This document shows, one piece after another, positions 17,245-25,644 of a DNA stretch of 64,000 nucleotides (positions are counted from its first letter, which is position 1; every line of letters starts with the position of its first letter). Under the pieces are notes generated by a model that did no database searches, was not told where the DNA came from, and saw nothing but the letters and a program-made list of their open reading frames with translations. Location of the stretch: contig JAENZJ010000006.1 of the NCBI GenBank assembly GCA_016841325.1, positions 83,380 through 147,379 on the forward strand, in the 5' to 3' direction. The position numbers and the translations under genes were made by a program. The DNA comes from Thermincola carboxydiphila (GTDB lineage: Bacteria > Bacillota > Thermincolia > Thermincolales > UBA2595).

Positions 17245-17937
17245 ATGCTTAAAGGCCGATTTTTGGAGAGGGAAAACAGGTTTACCGCCCTGGTAGAGCT
17301 TGAAGGCACACAGGTCAAAGCCCATATCGCCAATTCGGGAAGACTCAGGGAACTTCTCAGACCGGGTCATGAGGTCTACCTGATAAAAAGGGGTGGGCCC
17401 CACAGGGTCACCAAATATGACCTGGCCCTGGTGCGGTATGGGGGACAGCTGGTATCAGTAGATGCCCGGATTCCCAATAAGGTAGTGGCTGAAGCCATTG
17501 CTGCCGGTCAATTGACTGATTTCAGGAACTATGCCGTTACTCGCAGGGAGGTCAGGTATGGGAACAGCAGGCTTGACCTGCTTCTGGAAGATACGGGAAA
17601 TAACAGGTGTTTTGTTGAGGTCAAATCTGTAACCCTGGTTGAAAACGGTATGGCCATGTTCCCTGATGCACCCACACAGCGGGGGGCACGGCATCTGGAG
17701 GAGCTGGCTGCTGCGGTCCGGGAAGGCCATCATGCCGCTGTGATCTTTCTTATTCAGAGAGATGATGCTATGGTGTTTACTCCCAATGACCGGACTGACC
17801 CTGATTTTGGGCAGAAACTGAGGGCAGCCGCAGGGAGGGGTGTTGGAGTTTACGCTTACAGGTGCAGGATCACCCCTGAGCAGATAAGGATTACAGAAAA
17901 AGTACCGGTTCACCTAATTAACCCGCTTGGTGATTGA
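17245..17937 (+). CDS. sfsA: SfsA family protein
   Basis: A 230-residue SfsA homologue with the hallmark HIANSGRLRELL, a LVSVDARIPNKVVAEA block and a nuclease-like core RLDLLLED followed by CFVEVKSVTLVENG. The family has an N-terminal OB-like domain and a PD-(D/E)xK-like domain and was first described as a sugar fermentation stimulation protein; its in vivo activity is not settled. ATG 17245 with TTGGAGGGC upstream gives a normal N terminus; the longer frame from 17200 would add 15 unconserved residues. It is closely followed by nagA. Confidence 0.93.
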   Translation: MLKGRFLERENRFTALVELEGTQVKAHIANSGRLRELLRPGHEVYLIKRGGPHRVTKYDLALVRYGGQLVSVDARIPNKVVAEAIAAGQLTDFRNYAVTRREVRYGNSRLDLLLEDTGNNRCFVEVKSVTLVENGMAMFPDAPTQRGARHLEELAAAVREGHHAAVIFLIQRDDAMVFTPNDRTDPDFGQKLRAAAGRGVGVYAYRCRITPEQIRITEKVPVHLINPLGD

Positions 17938-17962
17938 GTTTGGAAGGATTGGGGGGGATGGG

Positions 17963-19129
17963 ATGGAGAGGAAAAAACTGCTGCTTAAGGGGCGGGTGGT
18001 TACACCCGGAGGAATTTCGCCGGGGAATTGCCTGCTGGAGACAGATGGAAGTATTATCAGCCATATTGGGGAGACGGGGACCGTTTTTCCGGGCAATGAC
18101 CATGTTTTGTTTAATTTTGGGCCAGGGTACATCTGTCCGGGTTTTATTGATATTCATGTACATGGTTCCGGTGGAGCTGACGTTATGGATGGTTCCCCGG
18201 AATCAATGGAAACAATGGCCGAATGGTTAGCCCGGGGTGGAACAACCGGGTTTCTGGCGACCACCTTATCGGCGCCCAGGGAGAGGCTGGCCGGGGCCGT
18301 CAGAAATGCAGCCTCCTTAAGGATGAAGAGGATCAGGGGAGCAAAAGTCCTGGGAGTACACCTGGAGGGACCGTTTCTGAATCCGGAGAGGAAAGGGGCA
18401 CAAAAGGGAGAATACTTACGGCTGCCCTCTGTTGGTGAACTGAAGGAATACATTGATGCCGGCAGCGGGGCCGTCAGGATGATAACCCTGGCTCCGGAAC
18501 TTCCGGGGGCTGCAGAGGTTATCAGATATGCCCGGGCCCATGGGCTGGTGGTATCTCTGGGCCATTCCGGTGCATCTATTACACAGGTTGAGGAGGCCTG
18601 TGATGCGGGATTGAACCATGTTTCTCATGCATTTAATGCGATGACGGGGTTTCACCACCGGGAACCCGGGACAACAGGGGCCATTATGAGCATGAAACGG
18701 CTAACAGTTGACGTGATTGCAGACGGATACCATGTCCACCCCAGTATCATCAAGATACTGATCAAGGCTAAGGGAATCAAAAACACCATTGCCATAACCG
18801 ATTGCATCAGCGCAGGGGGAATGGGTGACGGGATATACACATTGGGTGGACAAAGGGTGACTGTCAGGAATGGGAGGACACTTTTGGAAGACGGTACAAT
18901 AGCGGGAAGTACCGTAACTATGGCAAATGCCGTAAAGGTGCTCGTTGAGCAGGTTGGGTTAGATATCGGGGAAGCGGTGCAGATGGTCTCTGCCAATGCG
19001 GCGCGTCTCCTGGGGCTTGACTCAAAAGGGGCGCTGGTAACCGGGAATGATGCTGATATTGTGGTGCTGGACCACGAGTTCCGGGTACTGATGACTGTGG
19101 TGGACGGAGAAGTCATTTACCGGCGTTAG
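17963..19129 (+). CDS. nagA: N-acetylglucosamine-6-phosphate deacetylase
   Basis: Hydrolyses GlcNAc-6-P to glucosamine-6-P and acetate in amino-sugar recycling; 388 residues, amidohydrolase fold. Visible metal and active-site motifs: DIHVHGSGG, HLEGPFLNPERKGA (metal Glu), SLGHSGAS, NHVSHAFNAM, DGYHVHP and the catalytic Asp in ITDCISAGG. ATG 17963 lies 25 bp after the sfsA stop, so the two are probably co-transcribed. No nagB or PTS gene is in the window; the likely substrate source is peptidoglycan turnover. Confidence 0.95.
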   Translation: MERKKLLLKGRVVTPGGISPGNCLLETDGSIISHIGETGTVFPGNDHVLFNFGPGYICPGFIDIHVHGSGGADVMDGSPESMETMAEWLARGGTTGFLATTLSAPRERLAGAVRNAASLRMKRIRGAKVLGVHLEGPFLNPERKGAQKGEYLRLPSVGELKEYIDAGSGAVRMITLAPELPGAAEVIRYARAHGLVVSLGHSGASITQVEEACDAGLNHVSHAFNAMTGFHHREPGTTGAIMSMKRLTVDVIADGYHVHPSIIKILIKAKGIKNTIAITDCISAGGMGDGIYTLGGQRVTVRNGRTLLEDGTIAGSTVTMANAVKVLVEQVGLDIGEAVQMVSANAARLLGLDSKGALVTGNDADIVVLDHEFRVLMTVVDGEVIYRR

Positions 19130-19214
19130 TTCGGGCCTGTATGCTGCGGCTCTGTGTACCGGGCCCGCCTGCCAGACGTATATGCCGGTGCCTCCATGCT
19201 GCGGGCCCCTGTTA

Positions 19215-19586
19215 TTAAGGATGACGGGTGAGCAGGTTGCTGAAAAGGATTACCAGGAAGGCAGTTACCGAGGTAATAACACAAAAGAAGACGGCACAGG
19301 CTGCCACATCTTTGGCGATTTTCACCTTGGGGTGATACTTTCCCTGGACCTGCAGGTCCAGGGCTACCTCGATGGCAGTATTGAGGACTTCGGCCACCAG
19401 GGTCACCATTACAGTGAAAAATACAAATACGGTTTGTAAGCTGCTGAAACCTATCAGGGGACAGATTATCAGGGCAAGTACTGCAATAATCAGCAGGAAG
19501 CGGGTATTCTTTTCTTCCCTGACAAGGTAAACCAGGCCGTCAAAGGCATAACTTCCGGCACGCAGCAGCCGCTTGATTTCATTCAT
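19215..19586 (-). CDS. dgkA: Undecaprenol/diacylglycerol kinase
   Basis: A 123-residue integral membrane kinase of the DgkA type, with an amphipathic start (KRLLRAGSYAFDGLVYLVREEKN), three hydrophobic segments and the signature EVLNTAIEVALDL followed by HPKVKIAKDVAACAV. In Gram-positive bacteria this family phosphorylates undecaprenol, recycling the lipid carrier for wall synthesis. It is convergent with nagA; the 85 bases between them are GC-rich without a clear terminator. Confidence 0.93.
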   Translation of the reverse strand: MNEIKRLLRAGSYAFDGLVYLVREEKNTRFLLIIAVLALIICPLIGFSSLQTVFVFFTVMVTLVAEVLNTAIEVALDLQVQGKYHPKVKIAKDVAACAVFFCVITSVTAFLVILFSNLLTRHP

Positions 19587-19768
19587 TGCATTTCCCTCCA
19601 GACACAGGCTGCAATACCTGTTACCAGAATATGCGGTATAGTTCTGTGACCGCGATACTCTGATTAGATTACCCTGATAATAATTCTAATATTGCTTAAT
19701 AAATTCCTTCATTTACAGGTTATTGATTTTTTTTCTTTTCAAGTATAACATAAGAATAACTCACTTCT

Positions 19769-19801
19769 GTCCGGACCGCTGCTGCTGTTGTCCGGACCGC
19801 T
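19769..19801. repeat. Duplicated 13-bp palindromic site
   Basis: TGTCCGGACCGCT occurs at 19769-19781 and again at 19789-19801, 20 bp apart, directly before the MetE-like gene. Each holds the palindrome GTCCGGAC. The rest of 19587-19768 is AT-rich with nothing else recognised. Confidence 0.5.
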
Positions 19802-19821
19802 AAAGACGAGGAGGATTTAAG

Positions 19822-20889
19822 ATGGACTTTAAACCGCAATGTATGGCCACAGGTATAGGGAGTGTCCCTCATACCGACCCTGACGAAGCCGTAAGATTCA
19901 TTTTATCCTATTTTCCGGAAGCTCCCAACTGGCCCCAGGTCCCTTCAAGGGGGACACAGGAGGGTTTTATTAACCAGTTTACGGCGCCGTTGATCGAACT
20001 GGGAATTGTCCTTGAAAATAACGGTAAGCAGTATTTTGATACCCAGCAGGCACAGTGGGGTGAAAGGCTGGCCAGGTTTTACGAATTGTACATGGCTGCA
20101 ATGGAAGGGGATACCGAAGCCCTGGAATTCTTTAAATTTCCTGAGGTATCGGCTTCGGGGTATTACGCCTTTATCAGGTACCTTGAAAAAAACGGGACCG
20201 GAAGTGCCAGGTATCTCAAGGGACAGATCAGCGGCCCGCTTACCCTGGGACTGGCTATGACTGACCAGGACAGGCGGGCAATTTACTATAACTCACAGGC
20301 CAGGGATGTCCTCATCAAGACCCTGGAACTGCAGGGACTGAACCAGGCAAAAACCCTGGGACAGTATGGGCTGCCGGTAATGCTCTTTGTGGATGACCCC
20401 GGGTTATACGCGTCAGGTCAGTCCACATTTATAACCCTGAAGAGAGAAGAGATTATTACTGAACTGGATAGTATTTATGAAACTATCAGGGGAACCGGCG
20501 CGCTGGCAGGCACTCATTCCTGCTCCGGAATGGACTGGTCCATACTGTTTGAATCAAATGTAGACATAGTCAGCTTTGATGCCTTTGAATACTTTTCCAC
20601 TGTAGTCAGCTACATGGATGAAATGAAGGGATTCCTGAACAGGGGAGGGGTCCTGGCCTGGGGACTTGTGCCGACTTCTGCCGAGACCGTTTCGGCACAG
20701 ACGGTGGATTCTCTGGAAAAACTTTGGGAGGAACGTATCCACTATCTAGTGGATAAAGGCATTGACAGGCAGAGTCTTTATGACCAGGCCCTAATTACCC
20801 CAACCTGTGGAACAGGTACGGTGGATATGGATACGGCAGTACGTGTACATAATCTTACCCGGGAACTGGCCGCAAGAATCAGTCTGTGA
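19822..20889 (+). CDS. MetE/UROD-superfamily methyltransferase-like protein
   Basis: A 355-residue protein resembling the C-terminal catalytic barrel of cobalamin-independent methionine synthase, without the N-terminal MetE half. The metal site appears intact: HSC in TGTHSCSGMDWS (matching His and Cys of MetE), an acidic FDAFEY segment, and the second Cys in TPTCGTGT. Short MetE-like proteins of anaerobes may use a methyl donor other than methyl-tetrahydrofolate, often a corrinoid protein. ATG 19822 follows GAGGAGG. No corrinoid gene is adjacent, so the methyl donor is open. Confidence 0.85.
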   Translation: MDFKPQCMATGIGSVPHTDPDEAVRFILSYFPEAPNWPQVPSRGTQEGFINQFTAPLIELGIVLENNGKQYFDTQQAQWGERLARFYELYMAAMEGDTEALEFFKFPEVSASGYYAFIRYLEKNGTGSARYLKGQISGPLTLGLAMTDQDRRAIYYNSQARDVLIKTLELQGLNQAKTLGQYGLPVMLFVDDPGLYASGQSTFITLKREEIITELDSIYETIRGTGALAGTHSCSGMDWSILFESNVDIVSFDAFEYFSTVVSYMDEMKGFLNRGGVLAWGLVPTSAETVSAQTVDSLEKLWEERIHYLVDKGIDRQSLYDQALITPTCGTGTVDMDTAVRVHNLTRELAARISL

Positions 20890-20982
20890 AAGTATGCACT
20901 TTTTTAGCAGACAAGAGAGGAAATTTACTTTTCTCTGCGAATAGGAATATTAAACGGTTTTATCTAATCTACACAAAGTCAA

Positions 20983-21052
20983 GGGTCAAAGCAGAACCCA
21001 CGACAGATGTAATTGGTCCCAAGCCTGTGCTTTGACCCGCACAGGTTTTTTT
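20983..21052 (+). promoter_or_regulatory. Attenuator-like leader with competing hairpins
   Basis: GGGTCAAAGCA (20983-20993) is perfectly complementary to TGCTTTGACCC (21028-21038). The latter overlaps a terminator hairpin CCTGTGC / GCACAGG (21024-21030 with 21039-21045), which is followed by seven T residues. The two structures cannot coexist, which is the layout of an antiterminator/terminator switch. I recognise no known riboswitch core in it. It precedes the DUF2294 gene. Confidence 0.6.
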
Positions 21053-21081
21053 GTTTTACACAACTGAAAATGAGCTTGGAA

Positions 21082-21135
21082 TGCCGTGCGAAAGCAGTGT
21101 TCGTGGGCAGCCAACTCTAGTGACGAATAGCGGCA
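21082..21135 (+). ncRNA. Putative three-way-junction RNA in the DUF2294 leader
   Basis: TGCCG (21082-21086) pairs with CGGCA (21131-21135), enclosing a GNRA-capped mini-hairpin TGC-GAAA-GCA (21087-21096) and a second hairpin TTCGT / ACGAA (21100-21104 with 21123-21127). Pairings are by eye only; the family is not recognised. Confidence 0.4.
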
Positions 21136-21205
21136 AACTTTTCACGAGGGGAGAGGTTTTCACAGGTCGTCATCAGGGTTGGTTTTTTTCTTCAGAAGAA
21201 AGGGT

Positions 21206-21634
21206 ATGATTTCAGTGGAAAAAACTTCTTTTGATAAGTTAAGGCGAACTGATGTCAGGGAGTTTATCGGAGCTAGTTTTGGCAGATATATTAAGACACA
21301 TTTTGGTAAAGGGCCTGATAAAGTCAAGGTAATCATCGATGACAGCAGAATCAAGGTTGAACTCCACGGGCTGTTGAACCGCGCCGAACGGGAGGTAGTC
21401 AGCCTGAATGAAATGGAGACAACCATAAAGAAACACCACAGTCTCATACTGGAAGCCCTGTGCCGAAAAATCGACCCTATCGGTGAATGGCTGGGAATCC
21501 CTGTGGAAGAGATCTTTTTTAATTTTGTACCTTGTGAAGATAAGTGCTACCTGGTCATGAAGGTCAAAATGAAGGCTGAACATAACGGTACAGCAGTCAT
21601 CTGTAAAAGTGAAGGGAGTGATAAGTATGTCTGA
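21206..21634 (+). CDS. DUF2294 (MpsC-like) protein
   Basis: A 142-residue cytosolic protein matching the DUF2294 pattern (RREFIGASFGRY-like start here DVREFIGASFGRYIKTHFGKGP, then ...VSLNEMETTIKKHH). Some annotations link DUF2294 to Na+-translocating or bicarbonate-uptake (Mps) systems, but its own function is unknown. Start choice is uncertain: ATG 21206 has AAAGGG almost touching it, while GTG 21215 has better spacing. The gene sits behind a structured leader and overlaps a 40-codon membrane-protein ORF at its 3' end. Confidence 0.75.
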   Translation: MISVEKTSFDKLRRTDVREFIGASFGRYIKTHFGKGPDKVKVIIDDSRIKVELHGLLNRAEREVVSLNEMETTIKKHHSLILEALCRKIDPIGEWLGIPVEEIFFNFVPCEDKCYLVMKVKMKAEHNGTAVICKSEGSDKYV

Positions 21635-21749
21635 AATGATGTCATTTGGAATTGTGATGGGGATCGGAGGAGCATTTTTGTTTACTGCGGCTGTAATATT
21701 TGCATTTGTCCTGATATTGAACTCAAAGCTGGGTAAAGGGTTGTTTTAG
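21627..21749 (+). CDS. 40-residue single-span membrane protein
   Basis: ATG 21627 overlaps the last eight bases of the DUF2294 gene and has GAAGGGAG upstream. The product is nearly all one membrane segment (FLFTAAVIFAFVLILN) with a short basic tail SKLGKGLF. Size and topology recall the gamma subunits of Na+-pump decarboxylases, but similarity this short is weak. Translational coupling suggests a partner of the DUF2294 protein. A terminator follows. Confidence 0.6.
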   Translation: MSEMMSFGIVMGIGGAFLFTAAVIFAFVLILNSKLGKGLF

Positions 21750-21797
21750 GTATAAGTCTTGCAGGTTTTGGAAACAGATGGTAAAATATACTGGTAG

Positions 21798-21835
21798 AGC
21801 TCAGGTCCTATTAACTGGGGATGAGCTTTTTTTTT
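21798..21835 (+). terminator. Intrinsic terminator after the DUF2294 pair
   Basis: AGCTCAGGTCC pairs with GGGGATGAGCT, then nine T residues. Confidence 0.85.
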
Positions 21836-21951
21836 ACCTTCAGGGTATGTTTTTAGACTCAAAAAAAGGGTCTGGAGGAATAATAAGTCCTGAGCAATAA
21901 TAAGAGGAATAATAAGGTGCAGGGCTGCAAGAGAGGTCCCGCAAAGGAGGG

Positions 21952-23277
21952 ATGGTTCTGAAAAACCGCTGTCTGCGCATTATTTGCTGGTTGATAATGA
22001 TTATTTTTGGTTTTTTGCTGCAGGCCGGGCTGGGTATGGCCGGCACAGCGGAGAGTGAACTTGTCTTTATTCCCGTTAAAGGACAGATAGAACCCGGACT
22101 GGCCGGTTTTATCGAACGCAGCATCACCAGGGCCGAAAACTCGGGTGCCGGAAAGATAGTCTTTGAAATCGACACACCCGGTGGAGTGATCGCATCAGCT
22201 CAGTCTATCAAGAATGCAGTATTTTCTGCCAAGGTACCCACTACAGTATTTATCAGCGGTCAGGCCAAGTCGGCAGGGGTATTGATATCCCTGGCCGGGG
22301 AAAAGATATACATGATGCCGGGGTCCAGTATCGGGGCAGCTGAACCGATACCCAACACACCCAAAATCCTGGGGTCATGGATTTCTGATCTGGAATCATC
22401 TGCCTCCGCGCGCGGACGTGATACCGTGATTGTGCGCGGTATGGCTGACCGTGAATTAGTAATCAAAGACCTGAAGCAGGCAGGTGAGATCCTGTCCCTA
22501 TCAGCCGATAAAGCAGTTGAACTGGGGATTGCCGACAAGATAGTCAGGAACCGCAATGCTCTGGTGGCGGAACTGGAAGTAGAGGACGGGGTTAGTTACA
22601 GGCCTGTGGAATATGAACCGGGGTTTGGGGAAACCCTGGCGTGGTGGACGATAAATCCCTTCATAAGTCCTATTTTGCTGTTAATTGGTTTTGCCGGTTT
22701 GATCACTGAAGCCTTTGCACCCGGATTCGGGGTTCCCGGTGTGGTTGGCCTGGTGTCCCTGGGAATTTATTTTGCAGGACATATGATGGCAGGGGTGGCC
22801 GGGTGGCTTGCTGTTTTTGTGTTTGCTGTCGGGGTAACTGCCATTTTGCTGGAGATTTTCGTCATTCCGGGGTTTGGGGCAGCCGGTCTGCTGGGACTGG
22901 GAATGGTTGTCTGGAGCATCTTCCTGGCGGCAACAAGTCCGTTGCAGGCGGTGATCTCTCTCAGTGTGGCCCTGACCGGAAGCATAGTGATGCTGTATAT
23001 TTTTATCAGAGTCCTGGGCCGCCGCGGGATGTGGGACCGGCTGGTCCTGGGGATGAAGCTGGAAACCTCCACAGGTTATGTCACCCCCAAAAAGGGAATG
23101 GAAAAATATCAGGATATGGAGGGGACTGCTGTTACTCCCCTGAGGCCGGCGGGGACCGCTGAGTTTGCCGGTGACAGGGTGGATGTTGTCAGTGAGGGTG
23201 GCTTTATCCCGGCAGGGACCCATGTCAGGGTAGTCCTGGTGGAGGGTGGCCGGGTAGTAGTAAGAGCTATAGAATAA
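21952..23277 (+). CDS. nfeD: NfeD-family membrane serine protease
   Basis: A 441-residue NfeD1b-type protein. A signal/anchor (about 1-32) precedes a ClpP-class protease domain with VFEIDTPGG and the catalytic Ser in [11 protein letters not shown] (about residue 107), then several membrane helices (about 240-360) and a C-terminal OB-fold ([14 protein letters not shown]...). NfeD proteins pair with SPFH/flotillin proteins, here floA 17 bases downstream, and affect membrane microdomain organisation. AAAGGAGG abuts the ATG at 21952 closely, so the start may be a few codons off. Confidence 0.92.
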   Translation: MVLKNRCLRIICWLIMIIFGFLLQAGLGMAGTAESELVFIPVKGQIEPGLAGFIERSITRAENSGAGKIVFEIDTPGGVIASAQSIKNAVFSAKVPTTVFISGQAKSAGVLISLAGEKIYMMPGSSIGAAEPIPNTPKILGSWISDLESSASARGRDTVIVRGMADRELVIKDLKQAGEILSLSADKAVELGIADKIVRNRNALVAELEVEDGVSYRPVEYEPGFGETLAWWTINPFISPILLLIGFAGLITEAFAPGFGVPGVVGLVSLGIYFAGHMMAGVAGWLAVFVFAVGVTAILLEIFVIPGFGAAGLLGLGMVVWSIFLAATSPLQAVISLSVALTGSIVMLYIFIRVLGRRGMWDRLVLGMKLETSTGYVTPKKGMEKYQDMEGTAVTPLRPAGTAEFAGDRVDVVSEGGFIPAGTHVRVVLVEGGRVVVRAIE

Positions 23278-23294
23278 CACAGGGAGGTAAGAAA

Positions 23295-24308
23295 ATGGAT
23301 GTTGCTGCTTTGATACCATTGTTTCTCTTTGCTGTAGGCCTTATTGCCGCAGCTATCATTTTGAGTTTTATACCGGTAGGATTATGGATTTCAGCGCTGG
23401 CGGCCGGGGTCAAAATCGGCATAATCACACTTATAGGGATGCGCCTGAGGAGGGTCCCGCCGGCCCGCATTGTGAATCCCCTGATAAAGGCCGATAAAGC
23501 AGGTCTGGCAGTTTCGGTCAACCAGCTGGAGGCTCATTACCTTGCCGGTGGAAATGTTGACAGGGTAGTTGATGCCCTGATTGCGGCTGAAAGGGCCAAT
23601 ATTCCCCTTGCCTTTGAAAGGGCTGCAGCTATAGACCTTGCCGGGCGGAATGTCCTGGAAGCGGTCCAGATGAGTGTTAACCCCAAGGTGATTGAAACAC
23701 CGCTGATATCGGCGGTAGCCAAGGACGGTATTGAAGTCAAGGCCATCGCCAGGGTTACTGTCAGGGCAAATATTGACCGCCTGGTGGGCGGCGCCGGGGA
23801 GGAAACCATTATTGCCCGTGTCGGTGAGGGGGTTGTCACCACGGTTGGTTCGGCTGACAACCATAAGGCAGTACTGGAGAACCCGGACATGATTTCACAG
23901 ACTGTCCTTGGCAAAGGTCTTGATGCCGGGACTGCCTTTGAGATACTGTCTATCGATATTGCCGATGTTGATGTAGGCAGAAACATAGGGGCACAGCTCC
24001 AGACCGATCAGGCTGAAGCCGACAAACAGATTGCTCAGGCCAAAGCTGAAGAACGCAGGGCAATGGCAGTGGCCAAGGAACAGGAAATGAAGGCTGCTGT
24101 TCAGGAAATGAGGGCCAAGGTTGTGGAAGCTGAAGCCCAGGTACCTGAAGCCATGGCCGAGGCATTAAAAAGCGGCAGGATGGGGGTTATGGATTACTAT
24201 AACATGCAAAACATTCTGGCAGATACCCAGATGAGAGATGCCATAAGCAAAACCGGTCCTAAGGCGGACGACCCCGATGGCGGACGTGGCAAACGCAGGG
24301 ATAAATAA
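23295..24308 (+). CDS. floA: Flotillin-like protein FloA
   Basis: A 337-residue FloA (YqfA) homologue: N-terminal membrane hairpin ([23 protein letters not shown]), an SPFH domain ([18 protein letters not shown]), a heptad-rich Ala/Glu coiled coil (about 235-290, [19 protein letters not shown]) and the conserved [19 protein letters not shown] near the end. It scaffolds functional membrane microdomains. Directly downstream of nfeD, the same order as yqeZ-floA in Bacillus. ATG 23295 follows AGGGAGGTAAG. Confidence 0.95.
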   Translation: MDVAALIPLFLFAVGLIAAAIILSFIPVGLWISALAAGVKIGIITLIGMRLRRVPPARIVNPLIKADKAGLAVSVNQLEAHYLAGGNVDRVVDALIAAERANIPLAFERAAAIDLAGRNVLEAVQMSVNPKVIETPLISAVAKDGIEVKAIARVTVRANIDRLVGGAGEETIIARVGEGVVTTVGSADNHKAVLENPDMISQTVLGKGLDAGTAFEILSIDIADVDVGRNIGAQLQTDQAEADKQIAQAKAEERRAMAVAKEQEMKAAVQEMRAKVVEAEAQVPEAMAEALKSGRMGVMDYYNMQNILADTQMRDAISKTGPKADDPDGGRGKRRDK

Positions 24309-24409
24309 ATGCCTGCTTTTGAAGAGGCTGCTTTTGGAGAGGCTGCTTTTGGTGATGTGGCACTACCGGCCGGAGAGGCCGTGTTACAGCGGAATCGGGA
24401 GGGGTTGTC

Positions 24410-24838
24410 TTGGATTTATTCTGGATTATCATATTTATCGGATATTTCCTGTTCAGGGCCCTGGGAAAAAAGCTGCCTGAGATGATGGAAGAATTCCCCG
24501 GTGAATGGAAGCTGCCGGGAAACCAACAGGAGACTGACGGGCAGGACATCGGACGGACCGGTACTGCCGGGACGGGGGTGCCGGGGGAAGCTCGGGAAAC
24601 CAAGCGTCTCCGGCAGCCCCATAGACCTGCAGGCGCCGGTGAAAAGGAGGGGGGAGCCGATTCCCGGCGAAAGCAAAGGGAAGATGTGCCCCGGAGAACA
24701 GGAGAGCACATGGAAGTTTTGCCCCCGCTTACTGAGCCGGAAGACGGCCCGGCCGCCATTGATTACCGGGATGTGGTTAATGGGATTATTATGAGTGAGG
24801 TCCTGCAGCCCCCTCTGGCCAGGAGAAAAAAGAGATAG
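24410..24838 (+). CDS. Membrane-anchored hydrophilic protein, unknown
   Basis: A 142-residue ORF with a short N-terminal membrane segment (FWIIIFIGYFLFRAL) and a long charged, Gly- and Pro-rich tail without recognised domains. TTG 24410 has GGGAGGGG upstream. It follows floA by 100 bases and occupies the place where Bacillus has yqfB, but no similarity to YqfB is evident. Low complexity of the tail makes homology calls unsafe. Confidence 0.55.
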   Translation: MDLFWIIIFIGYFLFRALGKKLPEMMEEFPGEWKLPGNQQETDGQDIGRTGTAGTGVPGEARETKRLRQPHRPAGAGEKEGGADSRRKQREDVPRRTGEHMEVLPPLTEPEDGPAAIDYRDVVNGIIMSEVLQPPLARRKKR

Positions 24839-24850
24839 AATAAACTGTCC

Positions 24851-24884
24851 ACCACCTCATATATATTACCGGAGGTGGTTTTTG
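24851..24884 (+). promoter_or_regulatory. Hairpin covering a ribosome binding site
   Basis: ACCACCTC (24851-24858) pairs with GAGGTGGT (24872-24879). The right arm contains the GGAGG used by the GTG start at 24884 and is followed by TTTTT, so the element could act as a terminator or mask the binding site. Confidence 0.5.
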
Positions 24885-25507
24885 TGAAGAAGGCACTGTT
24901 TATCCTGGGAAAAAGAAAACTTATCTGGACGGTGGTTATGGTTGTGGGGGTCATGTTTCCACTCCTGGCAGCCAGTTACTACATCCCGGCGGCTGGCGTT
25001 GCGGGGGATGCGGCCAAAATGCTGACTTACACTTCGGAGGGTGAAGGGTTTGCATTCAGTTATCCCCAGAACTGGACCCTCAGGACCGAAAAGGATTATT
25101 CGGGTGGGGAGGTACTTGAAAACGTAACCTTTGTGAGCCCGGACAAGAAAGCCCATGGCTCTGTACAGGTAATCAAGATTTCGGGCTCTGTCCCGGAGTA
25201 TGTCCTGGAATTCCAGAAGAGCATGGCTCAGGGATATGATTCCCTGCATTTCCGGCAGGAAAAGACAGGGAGCAAACAGGGCTATGTCCTTACTTACAGC
25301 AGGGGCAGGGGAGAAGCACGGCAGAAAGCCATAGAATACTTCTTCCAAAACGGGGAAAAGGTATACCGGTTCAGTTTTGTTTATCCGGAAACCCGGCAGG
25401 AGCAGTATAGCAGGCTTGTTGGTGAAATGGCAGAAAGCCTGGCTTTTGAGGAGATGGGAGACAGGAGTCAGGAGACAGGAGACAGTAGTAGTGGTATAGA
25501 CAACTAA
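24884..25507 (+). CDS. Exported PsbP-like protein
   Basis: A 207-residue protein with an N-terminal membrane/signal segment (WTVVMVVGVMFPLLAASYY) and an extracytoplasmic domain of the PsbP/DUF1795-like type (GFAFSYPQNWTLRTEKD, then FVYPETRQEQYSRLVGEMAESLAF). Function unknown in non-photosynthetic bacteria. GTG 24884 is preferred because GGAGG lies eight bases upstream. The last codons run through a 4 x 7-bp repeat, which looks like a recent insertion extending the C terminus. Confidence 0.75.
   Translation: MKKALFILGKRKLIWTVVMVVGVMFPLLAASYYIPAAGVAGDAAKMLTYTSEGEGFAFSYPQNWTLRTEKDYSGGEVLENVTFVSPDKKAHGSVQVIKISGSVPEYVLEFQKSMAQGYDSLHFRQEKTGSKQGYVLTYSRGRGEARQKAIEYFFQNGEKVYRFSFVYPETRQEQYSRLVGEMAESLAFEEMGDRSQETGDSSSGIDN
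25457..25484 (+). repeat. Four tandem 7-bp repeats
   Basis: Units GGAGACA, GGAGTCA, GGAGACA, GGAGACA at 25457-25484, within the 3' end of the PsbP-like gene. Since 7 is not a multiple of 3, unit gain or loss would shift the reading frame. Confidence 0.85.
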
Positions 25508-25644
25508 AATATGGTTTTGGTGTTGAATTAAAGGGTTATATGATATAATATAATATATCCCGGTTTTAAAGGTCGGCCGTGGCGTCGGGTATTTCAAATG
25601 CCTGCCCCCGGCCTGTACTATACTTGAAAAGGAGCGGGCATGTT

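Noticed and set aside
21082..21135. tRNA or known riboswitch (T-box, SAM, TPP, cobalamin) at this place
   Set aside because: None of the diagnostic cores such as the T-box GGGTGGNACCGCG or a T-loop TTCRANYC was found.
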